64,000 nt of DNA from Lachnospiraceae bacterium (GCA_900771995.1 CAAGQC010000030.1:1-64000), one strand, 5' to 3'; shown: positions 55,502-64,000, counted from the stretch's first letter. The notes: generated by a model from the letters alone, not told the origin. Numbers and translations: made by a program.

Positions 55502-58500
55502 TTAATGTTTTACGGAAAAATAGTTAATCAGTATCTCTTTTATGTGGTTGTACCTTCTGGCATAGGAGTTTTCCACCCGGATGATCTGCAGATTATGGGC
55601 TTTGCAAATCTCATTCTTCTTGCGGTCTCTCTCTTTTACCACGTCATCGCTGAAATGCTCTTTTCCATCCAGCTCAATAGCCAGCATGGGAATCTCTTCC
55701 TGTCCCTGTTTCTCGTATACCACAAAGTCAAACCGGCCTTTATAAAAAAGATCATTCCATTCCTCATTTTCCCAGAAAACATGAGAAATCGCCACTTCCT
55801 TATGTACCGTATATCTGCTTTGTGTCATCCAGATGTTTTCCAGTGCATGGTTCAGATTTTGCAGAAATGCATCTTCCGTAGCACTGCTGAAAGGCTTTAC
55901 TCCCAGTGCCCTGGAGATTGCCGGTTTGGGGGTCACCACACTTTTGCCCTTTGTCTGTACATATTGCACCAGTTCGTACAAATCATCCTCATCCCCCTCT
56001 TTATGCAGCCTCTCCAGATTTTTCCGGCTGGACAGCAGGATCAGCCGGTCCCTGGCCCGGGATGTTGCCACATTGATCAGTTCCTTATTATTTTTCAGCC
56101 ATTCGTAAGTCCCCGCCTGTGTCTGATCCGTAATAGCCGTAGAGAAAAGGATCACATCCTTTTCGTCTCCCTGAAAGGCATGCACGGTTCCACATATCAC
56201 GTTTTCTATTCCCTCTTTTTTCAATTCCTCTTCGATGAGATTTTTCTGATTGACAAAGGGAGTGATCACGCCGATACTTTTCTCTCTGTTCTGCGTTGCA
56301 TACTGGGCGATGGCTCTTGCCTCTCCCGGTGCTGTGTTTTTATAATCCGTGTGAGCATTCGGCATATCCGCATAGATCAGAGGGTTTTCCTCTCTGCTTT
56401 GCGACAGCACATGTAACTGGGAATTGTAATATTTTTGATTATTAAAACCAATGATGGCGGGGTGGCACCGGTAATGATTGTGCAGCAGGATCTCATCACT
56501 GACCGCATCGCAGGTCAAAAATGTCTTGTAAATGGAATTTTTGCAATAATCGTATTCCTCCGACACTCCGTATTTCTTTTTCAGCTTGTCGTTTACCACC
56601 GGATCCAACAGGATGACCGGGTTCAACTGCTGCGGATCCCCCACCAGCATCAGATTTCTTCCGCGGATGATCGGAACCAGAGAAACCGCATTGTTGCACT
56701 GGCTTGCCTCATCCATGATAGTCATATCAAACATGGGTTCCGGATCTCCCAGCCGGTGTGCGGAAATACAGGTCGTGGCAATTATGGGAAATATTTTTTG
56801 CAGCTTTGCAATATTCTTTTTTTCGCCCAGGTACTTGCTGAAGGCTTCTGCGGCTTTGTCCGCATCTTCCGTTTCCACGATGTTTCTCAGCTTCGTATGT
56901 TCTTCTTCCCCCAGTCTGCGGATGTACCTCGCTGAAGTATAATACAGATATTTCAACAATTCCTCTGTATCATGATCCAGAAGCGAAATGGCTGCTTCCT
57001 CCGAGACTTCTCCCCTGTTTTCCAGGCGATTCCTGATCTTGTTACGTTGTCGTCCGTTCAAATCCGCTTCAAAGGACAACATCTGCAGGGAACCGGCATT
57101 CTGTTTCTCATAATCAAGCAGGCGGTCGATGGTCTCCTCCCGCTCCTTCAGATCCAGTATTTCTTCATAGCTTTCCAGCAAAACGGAGAGTTTTCTGGCT
57201 CTGCGCTTTCTGTCATCTTTGTTGCGTTCCAACGTTCCCTCAAATATCTGAACCTTCTGTACGTCACGGTAAAGTCTTTTGATGGTCTGTACAGCCTCTT
57301 TTACTTTTTCAGAATTGCCCAGCCGGAGTATGGGGAACGGAATGGTTCTTCCACGGTAAGAAATCTGCGAAAGTTTTTCATAGACGCCGTTGATCGGATG
57401 ATTATTGTAGGACGCAAAAAGAACCGTTTTTTCATTAAAGAAAGCGGTCGTGATCGTGTTGATAATGGTATTGGTCTTCCCCGTTCCCGGAGGTCCCTGA
57501 ATATAGGCCACCGGATAGATCATGGCATTGTTGATGGCCAGAAGTTGATCCATATTAATATTTTTATTGATGAGAGCGATAGGCAGTGGTTTTCCCTTCG
57601 GGCGCTCCAGCAGGTCTCCGAAAAAGGCCCTGACCGGCACGGGAATCTCGGTTTTCTCTCCTCTGTAAAACATTTTCATGATAGAAGCATATTCCGAATG
57701 CAGATCCAGTGCTATGTCCATCCCCAACCCTATAATATAGGGCATATCATCCACCATATATTTTTTTCTACAAATGCAGTCCTTGATTTTTTCCTGATTT
57801 TTCGTAAATTCTTTTAAAAGCTCATAGTCATCCGCATCCAGAAAACGGCGCACACTTTGTTTACTTCCGTCCAGTGTGAATTCTGTGCATATGGTAATAT
57901 CCTCATCCGGCCGCAAAACATGCTTTTTCACATCCAGATGGAGTTTGCGGTAGGCCAGCACATAGAGTCCTTTCTGGGTATGAATGCTCAGAATATTCAT
58001 TGCCAGTTGTTGCAGTTTTAATGTACCGGCCGCATTTTCCCCCTGCTCCACATTGTGCTGAAAACTTTTAACGATGGTCTGAAACTGTTCCGGATCCAGA
58101 GGATAGGTTTCTCCCTGGATTCTTTCCCGGTCCAGATAACGCACCAGGGCAAAATCCTTTTTATAAGGTGTGGTGTCCATACGGTTGCACATTTCCAGAT
58201 AATTCAATATCTTCAGGTTCGCCGCATTATCGAAAAGTTCATTATATTTATGAGGATTGAGATAAATGTCCCTCACAAGAGCCTCATTCACATCACAATA
58301 AGACCCTTCTATCAGCTCCGAGGACAGAATGGAGTCTATTTTGATTGGATAATCCAATGTCTTCATTTTATATTGTCCCAGATGCAGCCCGTCCACTTTC
58401 AGTGTCCGCCTTGCGGCATCCAGACTCCGAATTCCTATCCAGTATTTTGTGATTTCATTTCCCTTGTTGCGGTATTCTATGCTCAACCATTTTCCTTCAT

Positions 58501-58537
58501 GGATTGCACGGAAAATATCTCTTGCTACTGCGTTCAT
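55502..58537 (-). CDS. Superfamily-1 helicase with WYL-like N-terminus and DUF2726-type nuclease-like C-terminus
   Basis: The 1011-residue protein has an N-terminal WYL-like region (about 5-85, IHEGKWLSIEYRN), a DNA2/NAM7-type helicase core and a C-terminal restriction-endonuclease-like domain. Helicase motifs are GPPGTGKT (348-355), then TIMDEASQC, LVGDPQQLNPV, LHNHYRCHP and VATSRARDRLILLS. The C-terminal 110 residues (FDFVVYEKQGQEEIP and AIELDGKEHFSDDV, then EICKAHNLQIIRVENS) match the DUF2726 pattern with a probable D...ExK nuclease site. Domain sets of this kind are found in DNA repair and in antiviral systems. It starts 12 bases after the stop of the upstream ABC-F gene, so the two are co-transcribed. 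Confidence 0.8.
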   Translation of the reverse strand: MNAVARDIFRAIHEGKWLSIEYRNKGNEITKYWIGIRSLDAARRTLKVDGLHLGQYKMKTLDYPIKIDSILSSELIEGSYCDVNEALVRDIYLNPHKYNELFDNAANLKILNYLEMCNRMDTTPYKKDFALVRYLDRERIQGETYPLDPEQFQTIVKSFQHNVEQGENAAGTLKLQQLAMNILSIHTQKGLYVLAYRKLHLDVKKHVLRPDEDITICTEFTLDGSKQSVRRFLDADDYELLKEFTKNQEKIKDCICRKKYMVDDMPYIIGLGMDIALDLHSEYASIMKMFYRGEKTEIPVPVRAFFGDLLERPKGKPLPIALINKNINMDQLLAINNAMIYPVAYIQGPPGTGKTNTIINTITTAFFNEKTVLFASYNNHPINGVYEKLSQISYRGRTIPFPILRLGNSEKVKEAVQTIKRLYRDVQKVQIFEGTLERNKDDRKRRARKLSVLLESYEEILDLKEREETIDRLLDYEKQNAGSLQMLSFEADLNGRQRNKIRNRLENRGEVSEEAAISLLDHDTEELLKYLYYTSARYIRRLGEEEHTKLRNIVETEDADKAAEAFSKYLGEKKNIAKLQKIFPIIATTCISAHRLGDPEPMFDMTIMDEASQCNNAVSLVPIIRGRNLMLVGDPQQLNPVILLDPVVNDKLKKKYGVSEEYDYCKNSIYKTFLTCDAVSDEILLHNHYRCHPAIIGFNNQKYYNSQLHVLSQSREENPLIYADMPNAHTDYKNTAPGEARAIAQYATQNREKSIGVITPFVNQKNLIEEELKKEGIENVICGTVHAFQGDEKDVILFSTAITDQTQAGTYEWLKNNKELINVATSRARDRLILLSSRKNLERLHKEGDEDDLYELVQYVQTKGKSVVTPKPAISRALGVKPFSSATEDAFLQNLNHALENIWMTQSRYTVHKEVAISHVFWENEEWNDLFYKGRFDFVVYEKQGQEEIPMLAIELDGKEHFSDDVVKERDRKKNEICKAHNLQIIRVENSYARRYNHIKEILINYFSVKH

Positions 58538-58549
58538 AATTCCCCCGTA

Positions 58550-60580
58550 TTATTCCTCTACAGTATCCAGTTCTTCCAGATCCGTCTCCGTCTCCAGCAT
58601 TCGTTCCAGAAGGCTTTCCTGATTTTTCTCCTCGGCATCAATGGCGTTCTGAATCTCCATAAGCTTCGAATAATCGCTGGACAATGCCGGATCCAGAATC
58701 TGTAATTGCAGTTCCGACAGCTTCTGTTCACTCTCGGACAGGAGGCGTTCGTATTTTTCCAGCTGACGCTGTAAACGTGAACGGATCTTGCCGGGATTGT
58801 AGTAGGTCTTCTTGTCGAAGACATCACTTAGAGTCGGCTCGTTTTTCACCATTCCGGGTTCTCCTGCAGATGTGTTTGATGTGATGTTGTCTTTTACAGC
58901 TCCGGTTTTCTGTGATTTCCCTCCGCCTGTCATGCCGGATCTGTCCGGCATCCCCGCAAGCTTTGCCTTCTGCTCCAGATACTCCTCGTAGCTGCCGCTG
59001 TACTGGGTGGCTTTTCCGCCCTCGAATTCCAGAATGCCGGTGGCAATCCGACGGATAAAATAACGGTCGTGGGATACGAACAGCACAGTACCCTCGTATT
59101 CCCGAAGCATCTGTTCCAGTGCTTCCTTGCCGATGATATCCATATGGTTCGTAGGCTCATCCAGAATCAGTAGATTCGGTCTGGTCTGGAACATTTTGCA
59201 CAATGCCAGACGCACTTTCTCTCCGCCGGAGAGCTGGCCCATTTTCTTCTGTACCTCTTCTCCGGAAAACAGAAATCCGCCCAGTGCACTCTGCACTTCT
59301 TCCCGCAGATATTCCGGGTAATCCGCCCAGAAATTCTCCATGACGGTCTGTTCGGGATCTATCTTTTCCTGCACCGCTTTCTGCTGGTCAAAATAAGCCC
59401 ATTCCACGTTCTGTCCGAACTTAAATTCTCCGCCCAGCGGCGGGATCTGCCCTACCAGAGTCTTTAAAAGTGTGGATTTTCCCTTGCCGTTTTCACCGAT
59501 GATGGCAAGGCGCTCTTTTTTCTGTACCAGAAAAGATACACAGCTTAAGGGGCTGTCGTAGCCGATCTGAAGTTCCTTTGCCTGCACTACATTAGTATAG
59601 CTTTTGATGCGGGAAACGTAGCGGCCGTGGAATGCTTTCGTATCAAAGTGCCTCGGCTTCTCGATCTTCACCATATGCTCCAGCGCCATTCGCTTGGAAT
59701 GGGTGGCCGCCACCTTGGTGGGTGTATTTTTCCACTTTTCGATCCAGTCGGTCAGGCGTTTGATCTCTTTCTGCTGTTCCTCGTAGTCCTTCTCCTGCTT
59801 GCGCAGTGCCTCTTCCTTCTGCTGCATGAATGCCGTGTAGCTGCCGGCATAGCGCTTCATCCGGTGGTATTCGATCTCGTAGGTCACGTCGATGACGCGG
59901 TCTAAGAACATCCGGTCATGGGATACGATGACCACTGCCTTATCGTAGGTCTTGAGATATCCTTCCAGCCATTCGATGGTGGGGAGATCCAGATGGTTCG
60001 TGGGCTCGTCCAGAAGCATGATATCCGGGCGCCCCAGCAGCAGTTTCATGAAAGCCACCCTGGTCTGCTGTCCTCCGGAAAAACTGCCGATAGGACGCGT
60101 CAGGCCTTCCAGTGGAAAGCCGAAGCGTTGGAACATGGTCTCCATATCCTGTCGCCAGGAATAGCCCCGCAGAGCCTCCATCTTGCGCTGCAGGCTGTCA
60201 TATTCATTGGTCAGCGCCCGGTCCGGCTCTCCTGTGAGGCGCATCTGCTCTTCCAATGCATGCATCCGCTCTTCGCAGGCGAATACCGGAGCAAAAGCTT
60301 TCTTGATTTCTTCTTCCACCGTCACTTCTGTGTCAGTAAAATTCACCTGCCGCAGGAACCCGATCTCCTGTCGGCCCGCCATGGTGATGCCGCACTCCTC
60401 ATCGCTGTCCGGATTACTCATGGTCAGATCCCCGGCAATCAACTTCAGAAGCGTCGTTTTGCCGCAGCCGTTTCTGCCGACTACGGCAATTTTCTCTTTG
60501 TCATGTATTTCAAAATTCACATCCTCCAGTATGATGTCCCCACCGTACTGGACTTTTGCATGCCTGATCTGATAACGCAC
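58550..60580 (-). CDS. ABC-F ATPase, second copy
   Basis: The 676-residue cytoplasmic protein has two ABC cassettes: GRNGCGKTT and GENGKGKST as Walker A, FSGGQQTRVAFM and LSGGEKVRLALC as signatures, and LLDEPTNHLD and ILDEPTNHMD as Walker B. A C-terminal acidic coiled coil follows (about 615-670). Differences from the ABC-F at 22690-24516 are large, so it belongs to another subfamily. The start is GTG behind AGGAG. It is the promoter-proximal gene of the helicase operon, which is an uncommon partnership. Confidence 0.9.
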   Translation of the reverse strand: MRYQIRHAKVQYGGDIILEDVNFEIHDKEKIAVVGRNGCGKTTLLKLIAGDLTMSNPDSDEECGITMAGRQEIGFLRQVNFTDTEVTVEEEIKKAFAPVFACEERMHALEEQMRLTGEPDRALTNEYDSLQRKMEALRGYSWRQDMETMFQRFGFPLEGLTRPIGSFSGGQQTRVAFMKLLLGRPDIMLLDEPTNHLDLPTIEWLEGYLKTYDKAVVIVSHDRMFLDRVIDVTYEIEYHRMKRYAGSYTAFMQQKEEALRKQEKDYEEQQKEIKRLTDWIEKWKNTPTKVAATHSKRMALEHMVKIEKPRHFDTKAFHGRYVSRIKSYTNVVQAKELQIGYDSPLSCVSFLVQKKERLAIIGENGKGKSTLLKTLVGQIPPLGGEFKFGQNVEWAYFDQQKAVQEKIDPEQTVMENFWADYPEYLREEVQSALGGFLFSGEEVQKKMGQLSGGEKVRLALCKMFQTRPNLLILDEPTNHMDIIGKEALEQMLREYEGTVLFVSHDRYFIRRIATGILEFEGGKATQYSGSYEEYLEQKAKLAGMPDRSGMTGGGKSQKTGAVKDNITSNTSAGEPGMVKNEPTLSDVFDKKTYYNPGKIRSRLQRQLEKYERLLSESEQKLSELQLQILDPALSSDYSKLMEIQNAIDAEEKNQESLLERMLETETDLEELDTVEE

Positions 60581-60715
60581 TTTTTACTCCTGTGAAAATG
60601 GTTCTATGTCTGTCTATTTGTTGTCATAAGAATAAGTATACAACAAGTTGATGTAGGGAGACAACAGGACTTTTCCTTTATAATATAAATGGGAAGTTAG
60701 TGGAATGAGTTAACA

Positions 60716-60760
60716 AATGCTCACGGCGAAAATTACTGTTCGACGTGAGCATTGTTTTTG
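60716..60760 (+). terminator. Strong hairpin with T-run, possible end of a small RNA
   Basis: A perfect 10-base stem (60716-60725 with 60744-60753) has an inner CGAA/TTCG pairing and is followed by GTTTTT on the plus strand. No plus-strand gene ends before it; the nearest gene upstream is the ABC-F gene on the other strand. A TATAAT-like element lies at 60679-60684 without a good partner. Confidence 0.6.
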
Positions 60761-60777
60761 CGACCGCATTTGATATT

Positions 60778-61284
60778 TCATGGGCACAAACTCTTATTAT
60801 TCTGGTGTTGTACCCTTGCTAACGAGAATTATGGGTACAGAGCGATATATCTTCCTGCGCTGTACCCACATTAAGACAAGTCGAGGGTACAGAAAGGTAT
60901 CTTTTCTCACGCTGTGCCCTGATTCGGACACACCGTGGGTACAAAACAGTATCTTCTCTGGCTCTGTACCCTGATCCGGATAAGTCATGGGTACAAAGTG
61001 GCATCTTTTCTCACGCTGTGCCCTGATTCGGACAAGCCGAGGGTGCAAAGCGGCATCTTCTCTTACTCTGTACCCTGATTCGGACAAGTCGAGGGTACAA
61101 AGCGGCATCTTCTCTTGCTCTGTGCCCTCATTCGGGCAAGTCATGGGTACAGAGAGGTATCTTTTCGCGCCCTGTACCCTCATTAGAGCAAGTCGAGGGT
61201 ACAAAGTGGCATCTTCTCTAGCTCTGTACCCTGATTCGGACAAGTCGTGGGTACAAAACGGTACCTTCTCTTTCACTATGCCCA
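60778..61284. repeat. 52-bp tandem repeat array, each unit with a hairpin
   Basis: Units begin at 60809, 60861, 60913, 60965, 61017, 61069, 61121, 61173 and 61225, always 52 bases apart, with a partial unit on each side. Every unit starts TGTACCC or TGTGCCC, has 17 bases, then GGGTACA or a close variant, then 21 bases rich in CTTCTCT. The two 7-base arms can pair as a stem. Units differ by substitutions but not by a single insertion or deletion. Frames are open on both strands, but no ribosome site or family likeness supports translation. Because 52 is not a multiple of three, any protein would repeat every 52 residues with three different frames per cycle. The rest of 60581-61369 holds no gene that I can see. 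Confidence 0.9.
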
Positions 61285-61369
61285 TTTTGAAAGCTTTCAG
61301 GAAACCAGTAGGCCACGTTCCACTAACTCTCCAGTTATAATAAAATATTAAATTCTGTCAGAAAGAATA

Positions 61370-61398
61370 TTGACAAAGTACTGGTGTCATGATAACAT
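61370..61398 (+). promoter_or_regulatory. Promoter of the LacI regulator and GH13 operon
   Basis: TTGACA (61370-61375), a perfect -35, and TAACAT (61393-61398) are 17 bases apart. The two operators lie immediately downstream. Confidence 0.8.
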
Positions 61399-61411
61399 CA
61401 AAGCATATCAA

Positions 61412-61427
61412 ATGCAAACGTTTGCAT
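61412..61427. promoter_or_regulatory. LacI-family operator 1
   Basis: The perfect 16-base palindrome ATGCAAACGTTTGCAT, centred on CG as LacI/GalR-type operators are, lies at about +7 to +22 from the expected transcript start. It would block transcription when bound. Confidence 0.85.
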
Positions 61428-61444
61428 TATTTTTTTACAAGACA

Positions 61445-61460
61445 ATGCAAACGTTTGCAT
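61445..61460. promoter_or_regulatory. LacI-family operator 2
   Basis: An identical copy of the 16-base palindrome lies with its centre 33 bases from operator 1, about three helical turns, so two dimers could bind the same face of the DNA. It lies 36 bases before the regulator's start, which suggests autoregulation. Confidence 0.85.
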
Positions 61461-61496
61461 AATGAACAACAATCATAGAAAACGGGTGAGGATAAA

Positions 61497-62528
61497 ATGC
61501 CAGCAACGATTAAGGACATAGCGAAAAAAGTAGGAGTAAATCCATCAACAGTATCCAGAGTAATTAACGGAACAGCCAGTATTTCAGAGGAAACGAGGCA
61601 GAAAATTAAAGATGCCATGAAAGAACTGGATTATCATCCCAACAGCCTGGCAAGAAGCCTTGTAAATGGGAGTACCTTTACGATTGGATTGGTGATTGAT
61701 GCCGGGAACAGTGATGCATTCTCAAATGCCTTTTTTATCCGAAGCGTTTCGGCAATAGAAGCGGTAACCCAACAGAGAGGCTTTAACCTGCTAATTACCA
61801 GTGATTTTGATAAAGAAAATAACAGTGCCGTGAAAAATCTGATTTTGGAGAAAAAAATCGATGGAATTATACTTCCGGTTTCGGCAGCAACGGAGGAATT
61901 GTTGGATCTTCTGCTTGGTAGTCACTTCCCGTTTATTGTGTTGGGTGAGCCGGACAATGTAAAAGATGGCATTCACTGGATTGATATGGATAACAAACAG
62001 GGAGCGGAGGATGCCGTCAATTATCTGCAACAGATGGGATATAAGAAGACGATTCTGCTTGTGGAAAATCGGATTACAATGTTTGAACGAAAGAGAATTC
62101 AAGGCTTTCAGTCAGCGATTGCATTACAAAATAAAGATATAACAGAGAAGCTCATCGTGGAATGCGGAGAGGAAAGAGAGCAGGTAGGAGCTGCCCTGCA
62201 AAATATACTCGAAGAACATTCGGATATTGACAGCATCATATGCACCAATAATGTAGTGGCATATGAAACACTAAAATTCTTAAAAAAGAAAAAGAGGAAT
62301 ATTCCGAAAGACATCGGAATTATTACATTTGATAATTATCCACTTGCGGAGTACATGGATCCTCCGCTTACGGTAGTGGATATTGATACCTATAAACTGG
62401 GAGAAGAAGCGGCAAATAATTTATTTTCCATTATTCAAAACCCGGAACAGGTTAGAAGGGAGGTATTGCTTTCTACGAGAATTATTGAGAGGGAATCTAC
62501 AATGAAAGGAGAAAAACGGAAGAAGTGA
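61497..62528 (+). CDS. LacI-family regulator of an alpha-glucan operon
   Basis: The 343-residue repressor has an N-terminal helix-turn-helix (TIKDIAKKVGVNPSTVSRVI) and the hinge YHPNSLARSLVNG, followed by a periplasmic-binding-protein-like effector domain (FTIGLVIDAGNSDAFSNAFF to the end). It starts at the ATG behind GGTGAGGA. Two palindromic operators in its own leader point to autoregulation. The GH13 gene overlaps its stop by four bases, so both are one transcript. The effector is probably a maltodextrin or phosphorylated sugar; that is inference from the neighbour. Confidence 0.93.
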   Translation: MPATIKDIAKKVGVNPSTVSRVINGTASISEETRQKIKDAMKELDYHPNSLARSLVNGSTFTIGLVIDAGNSDAFSNAFFIRSVSAIEAVTQQRGFNLLITSDFDKENNSAVKNLILEKKIDGIILPVSAATEELLDLLLGSHFPFIVLGEPDNVKDGIHWIDMDNKQGAEDAVNYLQQMGYKKTILLVENRITMFERKRIQGFQSAIALQNKDITEKLIVECGEEREQVGAALQNILEEHSDIDSIICTNNVVAYETLKFLKKKKRNIPKDIGIITFDNYPLAEYMDPPLTVVDIDTYKLGEEAANNLFSIIQNPEQVRREVLLSTRIIERESTMKGEKRKK

Positions 62529-64000
62529 AAAAAGAAGCAATACAGCATTTCAATACGGAAGAATATGTATATCCGGTGAAAAGAAATGAATTAGTATTCA
62601 AAATCCGTACTGCAAGGAAGGATATATCTAAATGTATTCTTGTCTACTGGGACAGAACAAAACCGGAGAACCGAAAGCAACAGGAATTGAAATGCCGATA
62701 CAGAGATGGACTGTTTGATTATTTTCAGGGGAAAATAATATTTCATCAGATTGCGCGTTACCAAAAATATTATTTTGAACTGACGGACAGCAATGGAAAT
62801 ACGATGTATTATACGGCAAATGGCGTGCAACAGGGAATTCCAAAGACCGGTTTCTTTGAATATTTGTATGTCAATGGAACGGACGTCATTACTTCCCCAG
62901 AATGGGCAAAAGGGGTGATCTATTATCAGATATTTCCCGAGAGATTTTGGAATGGCGATCGTGGAAATGATCCGGAAGGATGTAAACCATGGGGAAGTTT
63001 ACCTGACAGAGAACATCATATGGGTGGAGATTTGCAGGGAATTATTCAAAAGATTCCTTATTTGAAAGAACTTGGAATTGAATGCATCTATCTGAATCCC
63101 ATATTTGAAGCAGACTTTAATCATAAGTATGCAACCACAGATTATTTTAAGATAGACCCACAGTTTGGTACGGAAGAGACCTTCAGGGAATTAGTGGATA
63201 CGTGCCACAGCCACGGAATCAGGATTGTACTGGATGGAGTATTTAACCATACAGGAGTGCATTTTAAGCCATTTCAGGATGTACTGGAAAAGCAGGAACA
63301 CTCTCGCTATGTAAACTGGTTCCATATAAACCATTATCCGGTGGAACCAAGTCATCATAATTATGAATGCGTTGGGGCATATAAATGGATGCCAAAACTG
63401 GACACGTCCAATGCGGAAGTCAGGGAATTCATTCTAAAGGTAATATTTTACTGGATCGATAATTATGGAATTGATGGCTGGAGACTGGATGTTGCGGATG
63501 AAGTAGATCCCTCGATTTGGGAAGAAGCAAGAATACGGATCAAGGGGAAACACCCGGATAAGATTCTGTTGGGAGAGACCTGGGGATATGCCGGAAAGAT
63601 GCTGCGAGGCAATCAGATGGATTCCGTAATGAATTATGTATTCCGGGATGCTCTTCGGGATTACATAGCAGAAAAGTCAATTTCCGTAACAGAGTTTGAC
63701 AGTAGACTAAATCATATGCTGGCTTATTACAAAGATGAGACAGACAGTCTTTTGTATAACCTGATTGACAGCCATGATACGGAACGCTTTCTGCATCTGT
63801 GTGGGGAAGATAAAAAACTTTTGAAACTGGCGGCAGCATTCCAAATGCTATTTCCGGGTTCACCGGCAATTTATTACGGTGATGAGGTTGGAATGACAGG
63901 AGACAATGATCCTGATTGCCGAAGGTGCATGGAATGGGGAGAGAATGCAGACAAAGATATAAAGAACTGGTATCAGAAAATGATACAGCTGCGAAAGAAT
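62525..64000 (+). CDS. GH13 alpha-glucan hydrolase (neopullulanase/cyclomaltodextrinase-like), 3' end outside window
   Basis: At least 492 residues are visible, and the frame is still open at the window edge. A GTG start overlaps the regulator stop (GTGA) and no in-frame ATG is near. An N-terminal beta domain of about 125 residues precedes the barrel, as in neopullulanase-type enzymes. The barrel begins VIYYQIFPERFWNGD. Region II has GWRLDVADEV with the nucleophile Asp at 322, region III has LLGETWG with acid/base Glu 351, and region IV has IDSHDTER with Asp 418. GVFNHTG gives region I. No signal peptide is seen, so it acts on imported maltodextrins. Base composition is AT-richer than in most of the window. 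Confidence 0.9.
   Translation, partial: MKKEAIQHFNTEEYVYPVKRNELVFKIRTARKDISKCILVYWDRTKPENRKQQELKCRYRDGLFDYFQGKIIFHQIARYQKYYFELTDSNGNTMYYTANGVQQGIPKTGFFEYLYVNGTDVITSPEWAKGVIYYQIFPERFWNGDRGNDPEGCKPWGSLPDREHHMGGDLQGIIQKIPYLKELGIECIYLNPIFEADFNHKYATTDYFKIDPQFGTEETFRELVDTCHSHGIRIVLDGVFNHTGVHFKPFQDVLEKQEHSRYVNWFHINHYPVEPSHHNYECVGAYKWMPKLDTSNAEVREFILKVIFYWIDNYGIDGWRLDVADEVDPSIWEEARIRIKGKHPDKILLGETWGYAGKMLRGNQMDSVMNYVFRDALRDYIAEKSISVTEFDSRLNHMLAYYKDETDSLLYNLIDSHDTERFLHLCGEDKKLLKLAAAFQMLFPGSPAIYYGDEVGMTGDNDPDCRRCMEWGENADKDIKNWYQKMIQLRKN

Noticed and set aside
60778..61284. CRISPR array
   Set aside because: The units run head to tail with no unique spacers, the whole 52 bases repeats, and no cas genes are near.
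60797..61285. 162-residue minus-strand reading frame over the repeat array
   Set aside because: It exists only because the 52-bp unit lacks stops in several frames. There is no ribosome site before its ATG and the protein would be a three-frame readout of one DNA unit.

Overview
The window looks like a chromosomal segment of an anaerobic Gram-positive Firmicute of the class Clostridia, most likely family Lachnospiraceae. The evidence is moderate GC, strong AGGAGG-type ribosome binding sites, a GlgC/GlgD pair, SpoVG, a DnaD plus DnaC-like primosome pair, a long clostridial-type PRPP synthetase, chemoreceptors with a FliD-like protein, and a Tad pilus locus with no outer-membrane components. 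This is inference from gene content; no rRNA or tRNA was seen.

Layout. 1-1.5 kb: a flagellar-cap-like gene with its own promoter and terminator. 1.5-10.8 kb (minus): a small DNA-binding protein, NAD synthetase, Hsp33, a methyltransferase, a small export protein, HisC, a glycosyltransferase and a polar amino-acid ABC transporter with a hairpin after the binding-protein gene. 10.8-20.7 kb (minus): a compact Tad (type IVb) pilus cluster of ATPase, TadB, TadC, Flp-like pilin, two TadE-like pseudopilins, a CpaB/SAF-like protein, a 1432-residue secreted multidomain protein and a divergent prepilin peptidase. A protein with a degenerate GGDEF and an intact EAL domain lies immediately upstream. 22.5-29.6 kb: a 37-residue membrane peptide, an ABC-F protein, a GH2 glycosidase overlapping a convergent MATE pump, and two small membrane proteins of unknown role.

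29.6-36 kb: a sugar operon (xylulokinase-like kinase, DUF4867 protein, fucose/arabinose-isomerase-family enzyme) divergent from a LacI-type regulator, followed by a tocopherol-cyclase-family protein. 36-38.9 kb: spoVG, glgD, glgC. 39-44.2 kb (plus): murC, an intergenic cluster of DnaA-box-like 9-mers, dnaD-like and dnaC-like genes, and prs. 44.2-55.3 kb (minus): LspA-like, XRE membrane regulator, GNAT, M28 peptidase, two chemoreceptors, a MATE pump and a sodium:alanine/glycine symporter under a glycine riboswitch. 55.5-60.6 kb: a superfamily-1 helicase with a C-terminal nuclease-like domain, in an operon behind a second ABC-F gene.

60.6-61.5 kb has no convincing gene. It holds a strong hairpin and an exact-period 52-bp tandem array of about 9.5 units, each with a hairpin. 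From 61.4 kb a visibly AT-richer segment carries a LacI-family regulator with two perfect palindromic operators and a GH13 alpha-glucan hydrolase cut by the window edge.

The most unusual items are the 52-bp hairpin array, the Tad locus with its giant exported protein, the tocopherol-cyclase-like enzyme in a presumed anaerobe, the DnaA-box cluster before primosome genes, and the riboswitch with a visible ribosome-site sequestration element.
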